A DNA stretch of 64,000 bases from Desulforadius tongensis (GCF_016907915.1 NZ_JAFBCW010000013.1:1-64000); one strand, 5' to 3'; shown: positions 17,121 through 25,479, numbered from the stretch's first letter. The notes: a model not told the origin generated them from the letters alone. Numbers and translations are program-made.

Positions 17121-17842
17121 CCTTCTCTTTTTATTAAGGATTTCAGCATTCCTATTCTGCTCCGGCTCAACGAGGCCGTTTTATCCGTTTGCGTAAATAT
17201 TATCTCATAAGCCCTATCACCCCATCGTTTAACCCTTTGAATATAGTTTTTATTTACTATAAAAGACCTGTGACTTCTGAAAAAGTCTTGGCAGTTTAAT
17301 TTTTTTTCAACTGTATTCAGGGATTCATAGCTTTTATAAATACCCTCGGTTGTATGAAAAATACTGTTTTTTTTATATTTTTCTATAAAAATGATATGAT
17401 CTATATTCAAAATGATGGTATCACTTTTATTTTCTATGGTATAGGTTTCTGCTTTCCGGTTTGAACTTTCAATTTTATTCAATATCCTGGTTATGCAGCG
17501 GTTTAACCTTTCTTCATCAAACGGTTTAACCAGGTAATCGGTGGCTTCCAGGTCAAATGCTTCGGGGGTAAATTCTATATTTGCCGTTACAAATACCACC
17601 TGTATATCGGATCTTTCTTTTCTAAGATATTCCTCTAATTTTGAACCGGCAATACCCGGCAGGGCTGTGTCCCAAAATACAATATGGCAGTTTAGCCCGG
17701 ATTGGAAACTGACCATAAGTTTCTCTCCACTGTCGAAGATGCCGGCCACATTTATTCGCCCGCTTTTGATCAACATGTTACTGAAAACTTTGGCAGAGTA
17801 CGGGTTATCATCCACAATTACTGCATCAATCTTTTCCAGCAT
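17117..17842 (-). CDS. LytTR-family response regulator (AgrA/VirR type), orphan
   Basis: This 241-residue regulator starts at ATG 17842 after GGAGGGAT. The receiver domain (1-~120) has the acidic pair VDDN, the phospho-acceptor aspartate in HIVFWDTALPG and lysine in YLVKPFD. The C-terminal LytTR DNA-binding domain contains IIFIEKYKKNSIFHTT and FFRSHRSFIVNKNYI. No histidine kinase is adjacent. It is divergent from the LuxS fusion gene across a 726-nt gap that carries repeated GCAGTTTAA elements resembling LytTR half-sites, so control of the fusion gene is plausible. The region is A+T-richer than the upstream genes. Confidence 0.9.
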   Translation of the reverse strand: MLEKIDAVIVDDNPYSAKVFSNMLIKSGRINVAGIFDSGEKLMVSFQSGLNCHIVFWDTALPGIAGSKLEEYLRKERSDIQVVFVTANIEFTPEAFDLEATDYLVKPFDEERLNRCITRILNKIESSNRKAETYTIENKSDTIILNIDHIIFIEKYKKNSIFHTTEGIYKSYESLNTVEKKLNCQDFFRSHRSFIVNKNYIQRVKRWGDRAYEIIFTQTDKTASLSRSRIGMLKSLIKREG

Positions 17843-17923
17843 ATAGATCCCTCCGGTAAAAATACGGGGCACAATAAACGCCCTTGATGTTACTTTTTTA
17901 AGCCCGCAGATATTCCGGCTCAT

Positions 17924-18568
17924 AATATAAGCAAATACTAAAGGGATTCGCGTTTAAAGCGGCAGCGGTCACCAGCAACGTGCAAAAACATAAATTTTAA
18001 CTTTGTCCATAAGAAAACCACAAATTATCAACCCCAGGAGGGGAAATTTTAATAATTTACCACGTACAAGCCGAGGTGTACAATCAAAAAACACTTCGGA
18101 ATAGAGTACAGAAATATTACAGACCAGGAAATGTTATTATTTTAACAACAAACGCCCTTCAATCTTATATTTAGAAGCTGTTTAAAACTGCATTTTTTAT
18201 TAAAATTACATTTTTAGCAGTGAAAAATCCTCCCGGTGGGGCTTAAACTGCCGGTTTAGGGACGCAAAATGCCAGCTGGAGAACACTTACTTATGTTTAT
18301 TTCCAAATCAGCAGTTTAAAGACATAATCACTATACACAGAACAATGAAGGGTTAGAAAGATTATGTTAGCCATTTGCTGAACAAGATTTGTACCTTATC
18401 TCATCCTGTATTTGGCAGTTTAAACCCATAAACCGGGAGAATAAATCCAAGGCATTGAAAAGGTAGTTTTAGTTGAATACAATTTAAGCTGCTAAAGTAA
18501 AAAAGGCTTCAAAGATAGAATCATGTGCATAGGTGAGGAAACTAATTTATTCAGGAGGGAGAGGTTCC
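17924..18568. promoter_or_regulatory. Long noncoding region with repeated GCAGTTTAA elements
   Basis: About 645 nt without a credible gene lie between the regulator and the fusion gene. The word GTTTAAA/TTTAAAC recurs: tttaaaactgc (18181-18191), TTAAACTGC (18243-18251), GCAGTTTAA (18311-18319) and GCAGTTTAA (18415-18423), with weaker copies at ~17950 and ~18482. The second and fourth are also accompanied by ccggttta/taaaccgg in opposite orientation. Resemblance to LytTR half-sites suggests operators; a decayed small transposon is the alternative. A lone ccaggagggg at ~18039 has no following gene. Confidence 0.5.
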
Positions 18569-20311
18569 ATGTTTAAATTAAGTTACAGTACCAACGGCTT
18601 AACAAAACTGGATTTTTTCAGGGCTATTTCTGAAGTTGAAAAAGCTGGTTTTGAAGGTGTTGAATTATCGTTTCAATATGGACAATTTGATCCTTTTACA
18701 ATGACGGATGAACATTTGTTAAAAATAAAGAATTTTTTTAAAAATCGCAAAGTAAAACCAATTTGTATATCTACAGCAACGCCGCGTTTGCTTTCCGATA
18801 TTCCTCATGAACCATCATTAATTTCTCTTGATGCTGACAAAAGAAGACAGCGCATAGAATTGATCCAAAAAGGTATTGAAATTGCCCAAAAAGTAGATAT
18901 TCCCATTGTTAGTTTTCAGAGTGGTTATTTAAGAAAAGAACATATTGATAATCCATCAATTAATCCCAGGAAATTGCTGGTAGAAGGCATAAAAGACTGC
19001 TTAGCTGACATTGGTGATGTAATATTGGTCATTGAACCGGAGCCCGGCATGTACATTGAAACTCTTAATGATGCAATTTCTCTCATGGATGAGGTAAACT
19101 CACCAAACTTTAGGCTGCATGTGGATATTGGCCATGTTTACTGCACCGAGGATGATTACATAAAATCTATTGTTGAAGCCATCCCCTATACCGAATATAT
19201 GCATCTTGCAGATATAAAAGAAGGATATAATTTAAAGCTAATATGCCTGCCATCATATTCATTAGAGCCATCGAAAATCGATTTAGATTTTGCTGGTTAT
19301 TTAATTTATATTTCCAGTGGGAATGATTTTCTTTTCATAGACAAAGAGAAATGCATATGTTTTTATTCAAATGAGCTTAACCATGGTGAAAGGGAAAATA
19401 TAAGAAGCTTTGCTCATGCCCTCAATGGAAGTGCTGGTGTTAAGTTTGTAAATCTAGAAAATGTTCATGGAATTACAAGCGATAAGGAAATTGACCTAGA
19501 AGTCAATGCTTTTTTAGATTCCGTTGCCGGTATAGATTTTGAGGTGATAAGGAAGTCTGAACCGATATTGAAGTTTCTCAGAAATAAACAGGAAGCAAAT
19601 AATGAGCCGATAATCACCAAACCCATTTGCAATACTATAAAAGGGAAAGTACATTATCACGAATTTCCGGGGAAGGGAGAAATTGATTTTAATGCCACTC
19701 TTCGGGCTTTAAAAGATAATAACTACAATGGTTATGTAACCGTTGAATTGTATAATCATTCCGACGTTTGGGAAAGCGTTCTTTCAGCAAGTCGAGAATA
19801 TTTGTTGAAGTGTATGGAGCATAATGGGGAAGAATTAATAGATCTTACAAAAGAAGGATGGAATCCTCAAGCGCTTGGTGAAATTGATCATCGTATTGTG
19901 AAAGCACCGTATATTCGGCTGACAGAATATAAAAAGGGAAAACAGGGAGACTATGTTTTTCTGTATGATTTGCGCTTTACGCAGCCAAACACAAGTTATA
20001 TCAAAGCAGAAGTTTTACACTCGTTAGAACATTTTCTGCTCACAGGTTTTAAACGATACATGGATGGTTTCGTTAGCATGGCTCCCATGGGCTGCCAAAC
20101 AGGCTTTTATTTAATTTTGTTGAATGAATGCAGCGCCCAAAAAATAATTGCTTGTTTTGAGAAGGTATTAGAAGATATCTTACTTGCCGATGAAGTACCA
20201 CTTAGCAGCGACAAGGAATGTGGACAAGCATCTTATCATGATCTTGAAGGCGCAAAGCAAATAGCTAAACAGTTATTAAAAGATAAACATAAATGGCTTG
20301 AAGTTTGCTGA
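18569..20311 (+). CDS. TIM-barrel (xylose-isomerase-like) / LuxS fusion protein
   Basis: This 580-residue protein starts at ATG 18569, 8 nt after AGGAGGGA. Residues 1-~219 and ~359-425 together form a sugar isomerase/epimerase-type TIM barrel, with likely metal ligands in VIEPEPG, LHVDIGH, MHLADIKEG, HYHEFPGKGEIDF and YVTVELYNH. An unrelated ~139-residue segment (~220-358) is inserted between the last strands. Residues ~430-580 are a complete LuxS domain: DHRIVKAPYIRL, zinc ligands His484, His488 (HSLEH) and Cys551 (ECGQ), catalytic Cys509 (PMGCQTGFY) and the YDLRFTQPN arginine. LuxS splits S-ribosylhomocysteine into homocysteine and DPD. I know of no described fusion of this kind. Confidence 0.9.
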   Translation: MFKLSYSTNGLTKLDFFRAISEVEKAGFEGVELSFQYGQFDPFTMTDEHLLKIKNFFKNRKVKPICISTATPRLLSDIPHEPSLISLDADKRRQRIELIQKGIEIAQKVDIPIVSFQSGYLRKEHIDNPSINPRKLLVEGIKDCLADIGDVILVIEPEPGMYIETLNDAISLMDEVNSPNFRLHVDIGHVYCTEDDYIKSIVEAIPYTEYMHLADIKEGYNLKLICLPSYSLEPSKIDLDFAGYLIYISSGNDFLFIDKEKCICFYSNELNHGERENIRSFAHALNGSAGVKFVNLENVHGITSDKEIDLEVNAFLDSVAGIDFEVIRKSEPILKFLRNKQEANNEPIITKPICNTIKGKVHYHEFPGKGEIDFNATLRALKDNNYNGYVTVELYNHSDVWESVLSASREYLLKCMEHNGEELIDLTKEGWNPQALGEIDHRIVKAPYIRLTEYKKGKQGDYVFLYDLRFTQPNTSYIKAEVLHSLEHFLLTGFKRYMDGFVSMAPMGCQTGFYLILLNECSAQKIIACFEKVLEDILLADEVPLSSDKECGQASYHDLEGAKQIAKQLLKDKHKWLEVC

Positions 20312-20439
20312 GCGGCAATTGAGATACCTGCCATCAATTGTCGAATTGAACTGCTGCAGCCCATTGGTCCGGAACACGCCGTCTTTGTGAATTTTTGTTC
20401 TAACCTGCCTTTTATTTTGCGTCATACGGAGGATGACAT

Positions 20440-21582
20440 ATGATGATTAATCTTGATTTAAGTAAAGTTAGGTGGAGTGTTAAGCATCAAAAAGAAATAA
20501 ATTACGACATTATTGTAGATGAGAATATCTTCGACCCCCAAAATAAAATAATGCTGATAGGAGGTAGAAAGAAAAACAGTCGTCGTTTTGTTGTTGTTGA
20601 TGAGTTTATTTATCAACTAAATTATGAAAAACTTAAAAGTTATTTTGATGAAAATCATGTAAAAAGCAAAATCGTTTCATTTCAAAGCGGGGAAAAAAAC
20701 AAAACAGTGGAAAATTTTATCAGACTATTTAAAGAATTAGATGAATTTCCCATTGATCGCCGCGGGGAACCGGTTATTGCAATTGGTGGCGGTGTTGTTA
20801 CTGATATTGTTGGTTTTGTAGCAAGCTGTTATAGAAGGGGGGTCCCCCATGTTAAAATTCCTACCACTCTGATGGGTTATGTGGATGCAGCAGTGGGAAT
20901 TAAAACGGGGGTGAATTTTAACGAACACAAAAACCGGATGGGTAGTTTTGAGCCACCAAAAGCGGTTATTTTAAATAAATTGTTCCTGAAAACTTTACCA
21001 ACTCGCCATATTTTAAATGGCTTAGGTGAAATTGTAAAGCTTGCAGTAATTAAGGATCTCACTCTTTTTGAATATCTTGAGCAGGATGGAGCGGAATGCA
21101 TTGAGTCAAAATTTCAAAATCAAAGCGGTCAAGAAATCTTGGATCTTTCTATTGCAGGGATGTTAGAAGAATTACAGCCAAATTTGTATGAGAGCAGCTT
21201 AGAACGTTCTGTTGATTTTGGTCATACATTTAGTCCGATCCTGGAAATGCAGGATGTTAACAATCTGCTGCATGGAGAAGCCGTAGCAATAGATGTAGCA
21301 TTTTCCGTTGTACTGGCTAATATACATTCGCTCTTATCCCGTTCAGAGCAAGAACGCGTTTTGGATTTAATAAGAAAACTGGGTCTTCCTTATTATCATC
21401 AGTCCCTTAAACCTGAACTGCTATGGGAAAGCCTAATAGAACGAACGCATCATCGAGATGGTTTGCAAAGAGTTCCCTTACCTCCGGCTATTGGAAAATG
21501 TATTTTTGTAAATGATATAAAATATGAAGAAATTGTTCAAGCATGTAATGTTTTAGAAAACTTATACAGCCAGCACGGGTAA
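20440..21582 (+). CDS. Sugar-phosphate cyclase (sedoheptulose-7-phosphate cyclase / DHQ-synthase superfamily)
   Basis: This 380-residue enzyme starts at ATG 20440 after CGGAGGA. It has the NAD-binding GGGVVTDIVGF (from residue 116), metal ligands in GLGEIVK, DFGHTFSP and LLHGEAVAID, and PTTLMGYVDAAVGIKTGVNF followed by HKNRMGSFEPP. DHQ synthases normally read VDSSVGGKT; the DAxxGxK and HKN features resemble 2-epi-5-epi-valiolone synthase, desmethyl-4-deoxygadusol synthase and EboD-type cyclases. It follows the LuxS fusion by 128 nt on the same strand in A+T-rich DNA. Cyclitol formation is inferred; substrate unknown. Confidence 0.85.
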   Translation: MMINLDLSKVRWSVKHQKEINYDIIVDENIFDPQNKIMLIGGRKKNSRRFVVVDEFIYQLNYEKLKSYFDENHVKSKIVSFQSGEKNKTVENFIRLFKELDEFPIDRRGEPVIAIGGGVVTDIVGFVASCYRRGVPHVKIPTTLMGYVDAAVGIKTGVNFNEHKNRMGSFEPPKAVILNKLFLKTLPTRHILNGLGEIVKLAVIKDLTLFEYLEQDGAECIESKFQNQSGQEILDLSIAGMLEELQPNLYESSLERSVDFGHTFSPILEMQDVNNLLHGEAVAIDVAFSVVLANIHSLLSRSEQERVLDLIRKLGLPYYHQSLKPELLWESLIERTHHRDGLQRVPLPPAIGKCIFVNDIKYEEIVQACNVLENLYSQHG

Positions 21583-21587
21583 AAAGT

Positions 21588-21683
21588 GGTGTACTGGAAC
21601 GCCCGGGACATACTGAAGCGGCCGTTGATCTGATGCAGCGGGCAGGGCTGAAACAGATTCCGGTTAAAACCCCGTCACGGTGA
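21588..21683 (+). pseudogene. Remnant of ribB/ribBA (DHBP synthase C-terminal end)
   Basis: The frame from 21588 encodes GVLERPGHTEAAVDLMQRAGL before losing similarity and stopping at 21681. This matches the conserved GHTEAAVDL block near the end of 3,4-dihydroxy-2-butanone-4-phosphate synthase. There is no start codon or upstream domain: the similarity begins 6 nt after the cyclase stop. It reads as a broken gene left at the edge of an inserted island. Confidence 0.7.
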
Positions 21684-21692
21684 CGGGGTTTT
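21666..21692. terminator. Bidirectional terminator
   Basis: AAAACCCCGTCA (21666-21677) pairs perfectly with TGACGGGGTTTT (21681-21692) around CGG. It can end both the cyclase transcript and the convergent DMT transporter transcript. Confidence 0.88.
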
Positions 21693-21753
21693 ACATGGTT
21701 TGCCCGGCATGTCTGCCGGGCCGAGGGGTTGCGGAAGTATTGCTTATTATCAA

Positions 21754-22665
21754 TCAGCCTGCTCCCGGCCCCTCTTTTGTTTTAGATTGGGAAGCCGATC
21801 CCTTTAACTCTGTCACCAGCATTCCGGCCAGAATTAAAACGCAGCCGGCCAGCTGCCTGGTGCTTAAAACTTCTCCTGACGCTGCAAAGGCGGTTAAAGC
21901 GGCAAACACCGGCTCTGTGGTGAAAATAATGGCGGTGTGGGTGGGAGTGGTAAATTTTTGCACTGTGTTTTGAATTAAAAAAGCCAGTGCCGTTGCCGGA
22001 ATGGCTGTGATTATAAGGGCCAGCCAAACCGGTCTGCTGAATGACTGCGGCTGTGGTACCGCTTCGGTAAAGGCGCCCAGTACCAAACTGGCTGCCGCCA
22101 CCGTGGCAATTTGGATCAAAGCCAGCAGCACCGGATCGTGGCGGGGGGCGTATTTACCCACCATCACTATGTGCAGGCCGAAGGAGAGGGCGCAAAAAAA
22201 GGTCAGTACATCGCCGGTGTTCAGCCGGTCTATTCCCTGGCTTAAAGAAAGCAGTCCTAAACCGATGGTGGCGCTGGTGACACCCAAAATAACAGGGATG
22301 GTTGGCAGGCGCCGCAGCGTTAGAGCGGTTATAAGTGGGACCAAAACCACTGCCAAACCGGTAATGAAACCGGAATTGGAGGCGGTGGTATATTTTAGTC
22401 CCACTGTTTGAAAGGCATAACCGGAAAATAAGATTAAGCCGATTAAAATCCCAGCCCTTATGGTAGGCCGGCGGATATTCTTAAATTTAGACCGGTATAC
22501 TGCCGCTAAAAAAGCAAAGGCTAAAGTAAATCTAATGGCGTTAAAATAGTGGGGGGTAATGTCAGCCAATGCATCCTGAACTACTACAAAGGTTGCCCCC
22601 CATACGAAGGCCACGGCCAGTAACGCCAGGTTTGCCTTTACCTGCCTGGTGCGTATTTTATCCAC
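21754..22665 (-). CDS. EamA/DMT-superfamily transporter
   Basis: This ~303-residue inner-membrane protein has two EamA repeats with about ten hydrophobic helices: WGATFVVVQDA and FNAIRFTLAFAFLAAVY in the first half, TPTHTAIIFTTEPVFAAL in the second. The family exports metabolites or amino acids; the substrate cannot be deduced. GTG 22665 is favoured, 13 nt after AAAGGGGG; TTG 22677 would be only one base after that site. It is a single gene, convergent with the island and divergent from the amino-acid ABC genes. Confidence 0.88.
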   Translation of the reverse strand: MDKIRTRQVKANLALLAVAFVWGATFVVVQDALADITPHYFNAIRFTLAFAFLAAVYRSKFKNIRRPTIRAGILIGLILFSGYAFQTVGLKYTTASNSGFITGLAVVLVPLITALTLRRLPTIPVILGVTSATIGLGLLSLSQGIDRLNTGDVLTFFCALSFGLHIVMVGKYAPRHDPVLLALIQIATVAAASLVLGAFTEAVPQPQSFSRPVWLALIITAIPATALAFLIQNTVQKFTTPTHTAIIFTTEPVFAALTAFAASGEVLSTRQLAGCVLILAGMLVTELKGSASQSKTKEGPGAG

Positions 22666-22794
22666 TGCTGTTATCAATCCCCCTTTGCGGAGCCGGCAGT
22701 AAAAATTACCAACCGGCTAATGAAATTAGGATATCAAAAAAGTATTTAATTTACCAGCAGGATTTTTTCGAATGGGGGCGAATATTTAGGGATG

Positions 22795-22800
22795 TATAAT
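22795..22800 (+). promoter_or_regulatory. Candidate -10 box for the first binding-protein gene
   Basis: TATAAT lies 42 nt upstream of the GTG start. No consensus -35 is present at 17 +/- 1 nt, so the call is weak. Confidence 0.4.
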
Positions 22801-22841
22801 TATTAATAAATAGAAATTTTATTCAGAGGGGGAGTTTTGAA

Positions 22842-23672
22842 GTGCGAAAATTATTTAAGCTGGGTGCCGTTGCCCTTGCTGTATTGGCCTTAATGGTTGC
22901 AGCAGTGGGCTGCGGCGGTGAAAAAGCGGCTGACAAACAGGGCGAAGGTGGGGAAGAAGCCAAGCAAAAGCTTGTTGCAGCCTTTGAACCAACCTTTGCG
23001 CCTTTTGAATCCACCGATGAAAACGGTGAATTTGTAGGTTTTGACATTGACCTGATTAAAGCCATTGCTGAAGAACAGGGTTTTGAAGTGGAATTAAAGA
23101 GTTTAAGCTTTGACGGGCTTATTCCGGCCCTGCAGACCGGTCAAATTGATGTGATTGTTTCCGGCATGAGTATTAAGCCGAAACGGGAAGAACAGGTTAA
23201 TTTTTCCATTCCTTACTACGAAGCACCTTTAGTTATAGCTGTGCGTGAGGATAACAATGAAATTACCAAGCCTGAGGATTTGGCCGGCAAGAGGATTGCC
23301 GTTCAGATCGGTACCACCGGGGCGGATAAAGCCAACGAGTTTAAGGAAAAATACGGTGCGGAAGTTAAAACCTATAACACCGTTGACCTGGTGTTTAACG
23401 AGCTGATAAACGGCGGGGTGGATGCGGTTATCAATGATGAGCCGGTAACTGAAGAATTTATTGAGAAAAAAGGCCAGGGGAAAGTGAAAATAGTTGGTGA
23501 TACCCTGGTTGGTGATTATTACGGTATTGCGGTGGCCAAAGAAAACACCGAGCTTTTGGAAAGCATTAACGAAGGATTGAAAAAGCTGAAGGAAAACGGC
23601 AAGTTTAACCAGCTGTATGAAAAATGGTTCCATACTTCTGCTCCGGACTATCTCCCGGGCGAACGTTCTTAA
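22842..23672 (+). CDS. Polar amino-acid ABC transporter substrate-binding lipoprotein (copy 1)
   Basis: This 276-residue SBP_bac_3 protein starts at GTG 22842 after GAGGGGGAG. A lipoprotein signal ends at the lipobox AAVGC (Cys ~24), so the mature protein is anchored outside the membrane. Family motifs FAPFESTDENGEFVGFDIDL and KRIAVQIGTTGADKA are present. It captures a polar amino acid (His/Gln/Arg class) for the following permease at 23766. A second binding protein with closely similar motifs lies 1.8 kb downstream. Substrate is not resolved. Confidence 0.92.
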   Translation: MRKLFKLGAVALAVLALMVAAVGCGGEKAADKQGEGGEEAKQKLVAAFEPTFAPFESTDENGEFVGFDIDLIKAIAEEQGFEVELKSLSFDGLIPALQTGQIDVIVSGMSIKPKREEQVNFSIPYYEAPLVIAVREDNNEITKPEDLAGKRIAVQIGTTGADKANEFKEKYGAEVKTYNTVDLVFNELINGGVDAVINDEPVTEEFIEKKGQGKVKIVGDTLVGDYYGIAVAKENTELLESINEGLKKLKENGKFNQLYEKWFHTSAPDYLPGERS

Positions 23673-23705
23673 TTTTAATTTATTAAAAAATTAGATTGCG
23701 GTAAA

Positions 23706-23740
23706 AAATATGCGTAGCACGCGGTGTGTTACGCATATTT
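23706..23740 (+). promoter_or_regulatory. Intercistronic hairpin between binding protein 1 and permease 1
   Basis: aaatatgcgtagcac (23706-23720) pairs with gtgttacgcatattt (23726-23740), 15 bp with one G-T pair. No full T-tract follows, so partial termination or mRNA stabilisation of the abundant binding-protein message is likely. The core GCGTA(A/G)CAC is shared with the hairpin at 25451. Confidence 0.75.
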
Positions 23741-23765
23741 CATGTACAGATTGAAGAGGTGGATT

Positions 23766-24461
23766 ATGGAAAATATACTACATGCACTGCCGCTGATGCT
23801 GGAAGGGGCAGGAATATCCTTAATTATTACAGCCGTAGGAATAATTTTAGGTAGTATTATCGGTTTAGCTGCCGGTTTGGCCAGGTTATCCAGGAATAAA
23901 TTGGTGAGGCTGGGGGGAACCGCATATGTGGATTTCTTTCGCGGCAGCCCGTTGTTTGTGCAGATTATGCTCATTTATTTCGGTATACCGGGGCTGCTGA
24001 AATCGCTGCATGAGTACTGGGTTTCCACCGGCGGAGAGCCCTTTATGACCAATTTTTCATTAAATATTTGGTTTGCAGCCATATTATCCATCAGTTTAAA
24101 CAGCGGTGCTTATATTGCGGAAATTTTTCGTGCCGGGGTACAATCCATCGAAAAGGGACAAATAGAAGCGGCACGGTCTTTGGGAATGAACCATTTCCAG
24201 GCCATGCGCTATGTTATTCTGCCCCAGGCATTTAAACGGGTTATTCCGCCCATGGGCAATGAATTTATCATGCTGTTAAAAGAAACTTCGCTGTTATCTG
24301 TAATTGGTTTTGAAGAACTGGCCAGAAAAACCCAATTGGAGGTAGCCCGTACATATGCCACCTTTGAGCTGTGGCTGACTGCGGCCTTTATTTACTTGAT
24401 TATGACCTTTACCTTTTCCCGCCTGGTGGACAGGTTAGAGGAAAGGCTGAAGACGGATTGA
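23766..24461 (+). CDS. Polar amino-acid ABC transporter permease (copy 1)
   Basis: This 231-residue HisM/GlnP-type membrane protein starts at ATG 23766 after GAAGAGGTG. About five membrane helices surround the cytoplasmic EAA loop [20 protein letters not shown], which docks on the ATPase. YVDFFRGSPLFVQIMLIYFG is the usual family motif. It pairs with the upstream binding protein; no ATPase follows directly, so it probably uses the one encoded at 26156. It is nearly identical in its EAA loop to permease copy 2. Confidence 0.92.
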   Translation: MENILHALPLMLEGAGISLIITAVGIILGSIIGLAAGLARLSRNKLVRLGGTAYVDFFRGSPLFVQIMLIYFGIPGLLKSLHEYWVSTGGEPFMTNFSLNIWFAAILSISLNSGAYIAEIFRAGVQSIEKGQIEAARSLGMNHFQAMRYVILPQAFKRVIPPMGNEFIMLLKETSLLSVIGFEELARKTQLEVARTYATFELWLTAAFIYLIMTFTFSRLVDRLEERLKTD

Positions 24462-24531
24462 TAAAACGCTGTTGTTATGTGATTAATAAATACAAATTTT
24501 GAACAATTTTTATAAGCGATTGTTTAATTTA

Positions 24532-24560
24532 TTGACGGGTTAACCGATTTATAATATAAT
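24532..24560 (+). promoter_or_regulatory. Sigma-A promoter for the second binding-protein operon
   Basis: TTGACG (24532-24537) and TATAAT (24555-24560) are separated by exactly 17 nt, giving an expected start near 24567 and a ~47-nt leader. Confidence 0.88.
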
Positions 24561-24613
24561 CTTATTTGGTTTAGTGTAACAGATAAGGTCAAAAAAGGAG
24601 GCAGAAGGAAGTA

Positions 24614-25408
24614 ATGAAAAAAATTGTGCGTTTTGGTTTAGTTACATTGTTAGTATTGGCTTTAATAGCCCTAGCGGGCTGTGGAAGCGGTACTGACAAG
24701 GCGAAGAGCGACAGCGCCAATGAAGCAAATGTATTAAAGGTTGGTACTGATGTTGCTTTTCCGCCCTTTGAGTTTGAAGAAAACGGTAAATACACCGGCT
24801 TTGATATTGATTTAATTCACGCCATTGCTGAAGAAGCCGGTTATAAAGTGGATTTGCAGCCCATGCAGTTTAGCGGGTTAATTCCTGCTCTGCAGGCCGG
24901 CAACGTGGATGTTGGTATTGCCGGTATTACCATTACAGATGAGCGTAAAGAACAGGTGAACTTTACCGAGCCTTATATCGATGCCGGGCAAATTATTGCT
25001 GTGCGGGCTGATGAAGAAGAAATTAAAAGTGTTGATGACCTGAAGGGTAAGGTTTTGGGAGCTAAGATCGGCACCACCGGTGCAAAAATGGCAGAGGAAC
25101 TGAAGCAGGACGGTAAGCTGAAGGAAATTAAGCTGTATGACAACAATCCTGAGTCTTACCTGGATTTGGAAAGCGGCAATGTTGACGCGGTAATAGTGGA
25201 TAAGCCGGTTGTTGACAGGTACATTGCCACCAAGGGCAAAGGCAAAATTAAAACGGTGGGTGAATTATTAACCGGTGAGAAGTTTGGTATTGCCGTACCC
25301 AAGGGTAATGAAAAACTGCTGAAAGAGCTGAACGATGCTCTGGCCACCCTGAAAGAAAACGGTACCTATGATCAAATTTTTGAGAAGTGGTTTGGTTCCG
25401 GCCAGTAA
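24614..25408 (+). CDS. Polar amino-acid ABC transporter substrate-binding lipoprotein (copy 2)
   Basis: This 264-residue SBP_bac_3 protein starts at ATG 24614 downstream of AAAGGAGG. The lipobox is LALAGC (Cys ~23). Motifs FPPFEFEENGKYTGFDIDL and KIGTTGAKMAEELK mirror copy 1, indicating a duplicated module. It has its own sigma-A promoter at 24532. The following permease (25507) and ATPase (26156) complete the importer. Ligand differences from copy 1 cannot be judged by eye. Confidence 0.93.
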   Translation: MKKIVRFGLVTLLVLALIALAGCGSGTDKAKSDSANEANVLKVGTDVAFPPFEFEENGKYTGFDIDLIHAIAEEAGYKVDLQPMQFSGLIPALQAGNVDVGIAGITITDERKEQVNFTEPYIDAGQIIAVRADEEEIKSVDDLKGKVLGAKIGTTGAKMAEELKQDGKLKEIKLYDNNPESYLDLESGNVDAVIVDKPVVDRYIATKGKGKIKTVGELLTGEKFGIAVPKGNEKLLKELNDALATLKENGTYDQIFEKWFGSGQ

Positions 25409-25448
25409 ATTTCGTGACTAACAGAAGTTAAAGATGTTAAAAATTATA

Positions 25449-25479
25449 AGAGAGCGTAACACACAGTGTTACGCTCTTT
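25449..25479 (+). promoter_or_regulatory. Intercistronic hairpin between binding protein 2 and permease 2
   Basis: AGAGCGTAACAC (25451-25462) pairs perfectly with GTGTTACGCTCT (25466-25477); two more weak pairs extend it. It occupies the same relative position as the hairpin at 23706-23740 and shares its GCGTAACAC core. Confidence 0.75.

Noticed and set aside
18569-20311. Two separate genes (barrel and LuxS) joined by a frame error
   Set aside because: The frame is continuous with uniform codon use, there is no ribosome binding site or start before residue ~430, and both domains end and begin at natural boundaries. A sequencing error cannot be fully excluded, but nothing points to one.
20440-21582. 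Housekeeping 3-dehydroquinate synthase (aroB)
   Set aside because: The substrate-loop sequence VDAAVGIKTGVNF with HKNRMGSF and the lack of shikimate neighbours fit sedoheptulose-7-phosphate-type cyclases better than AroB.
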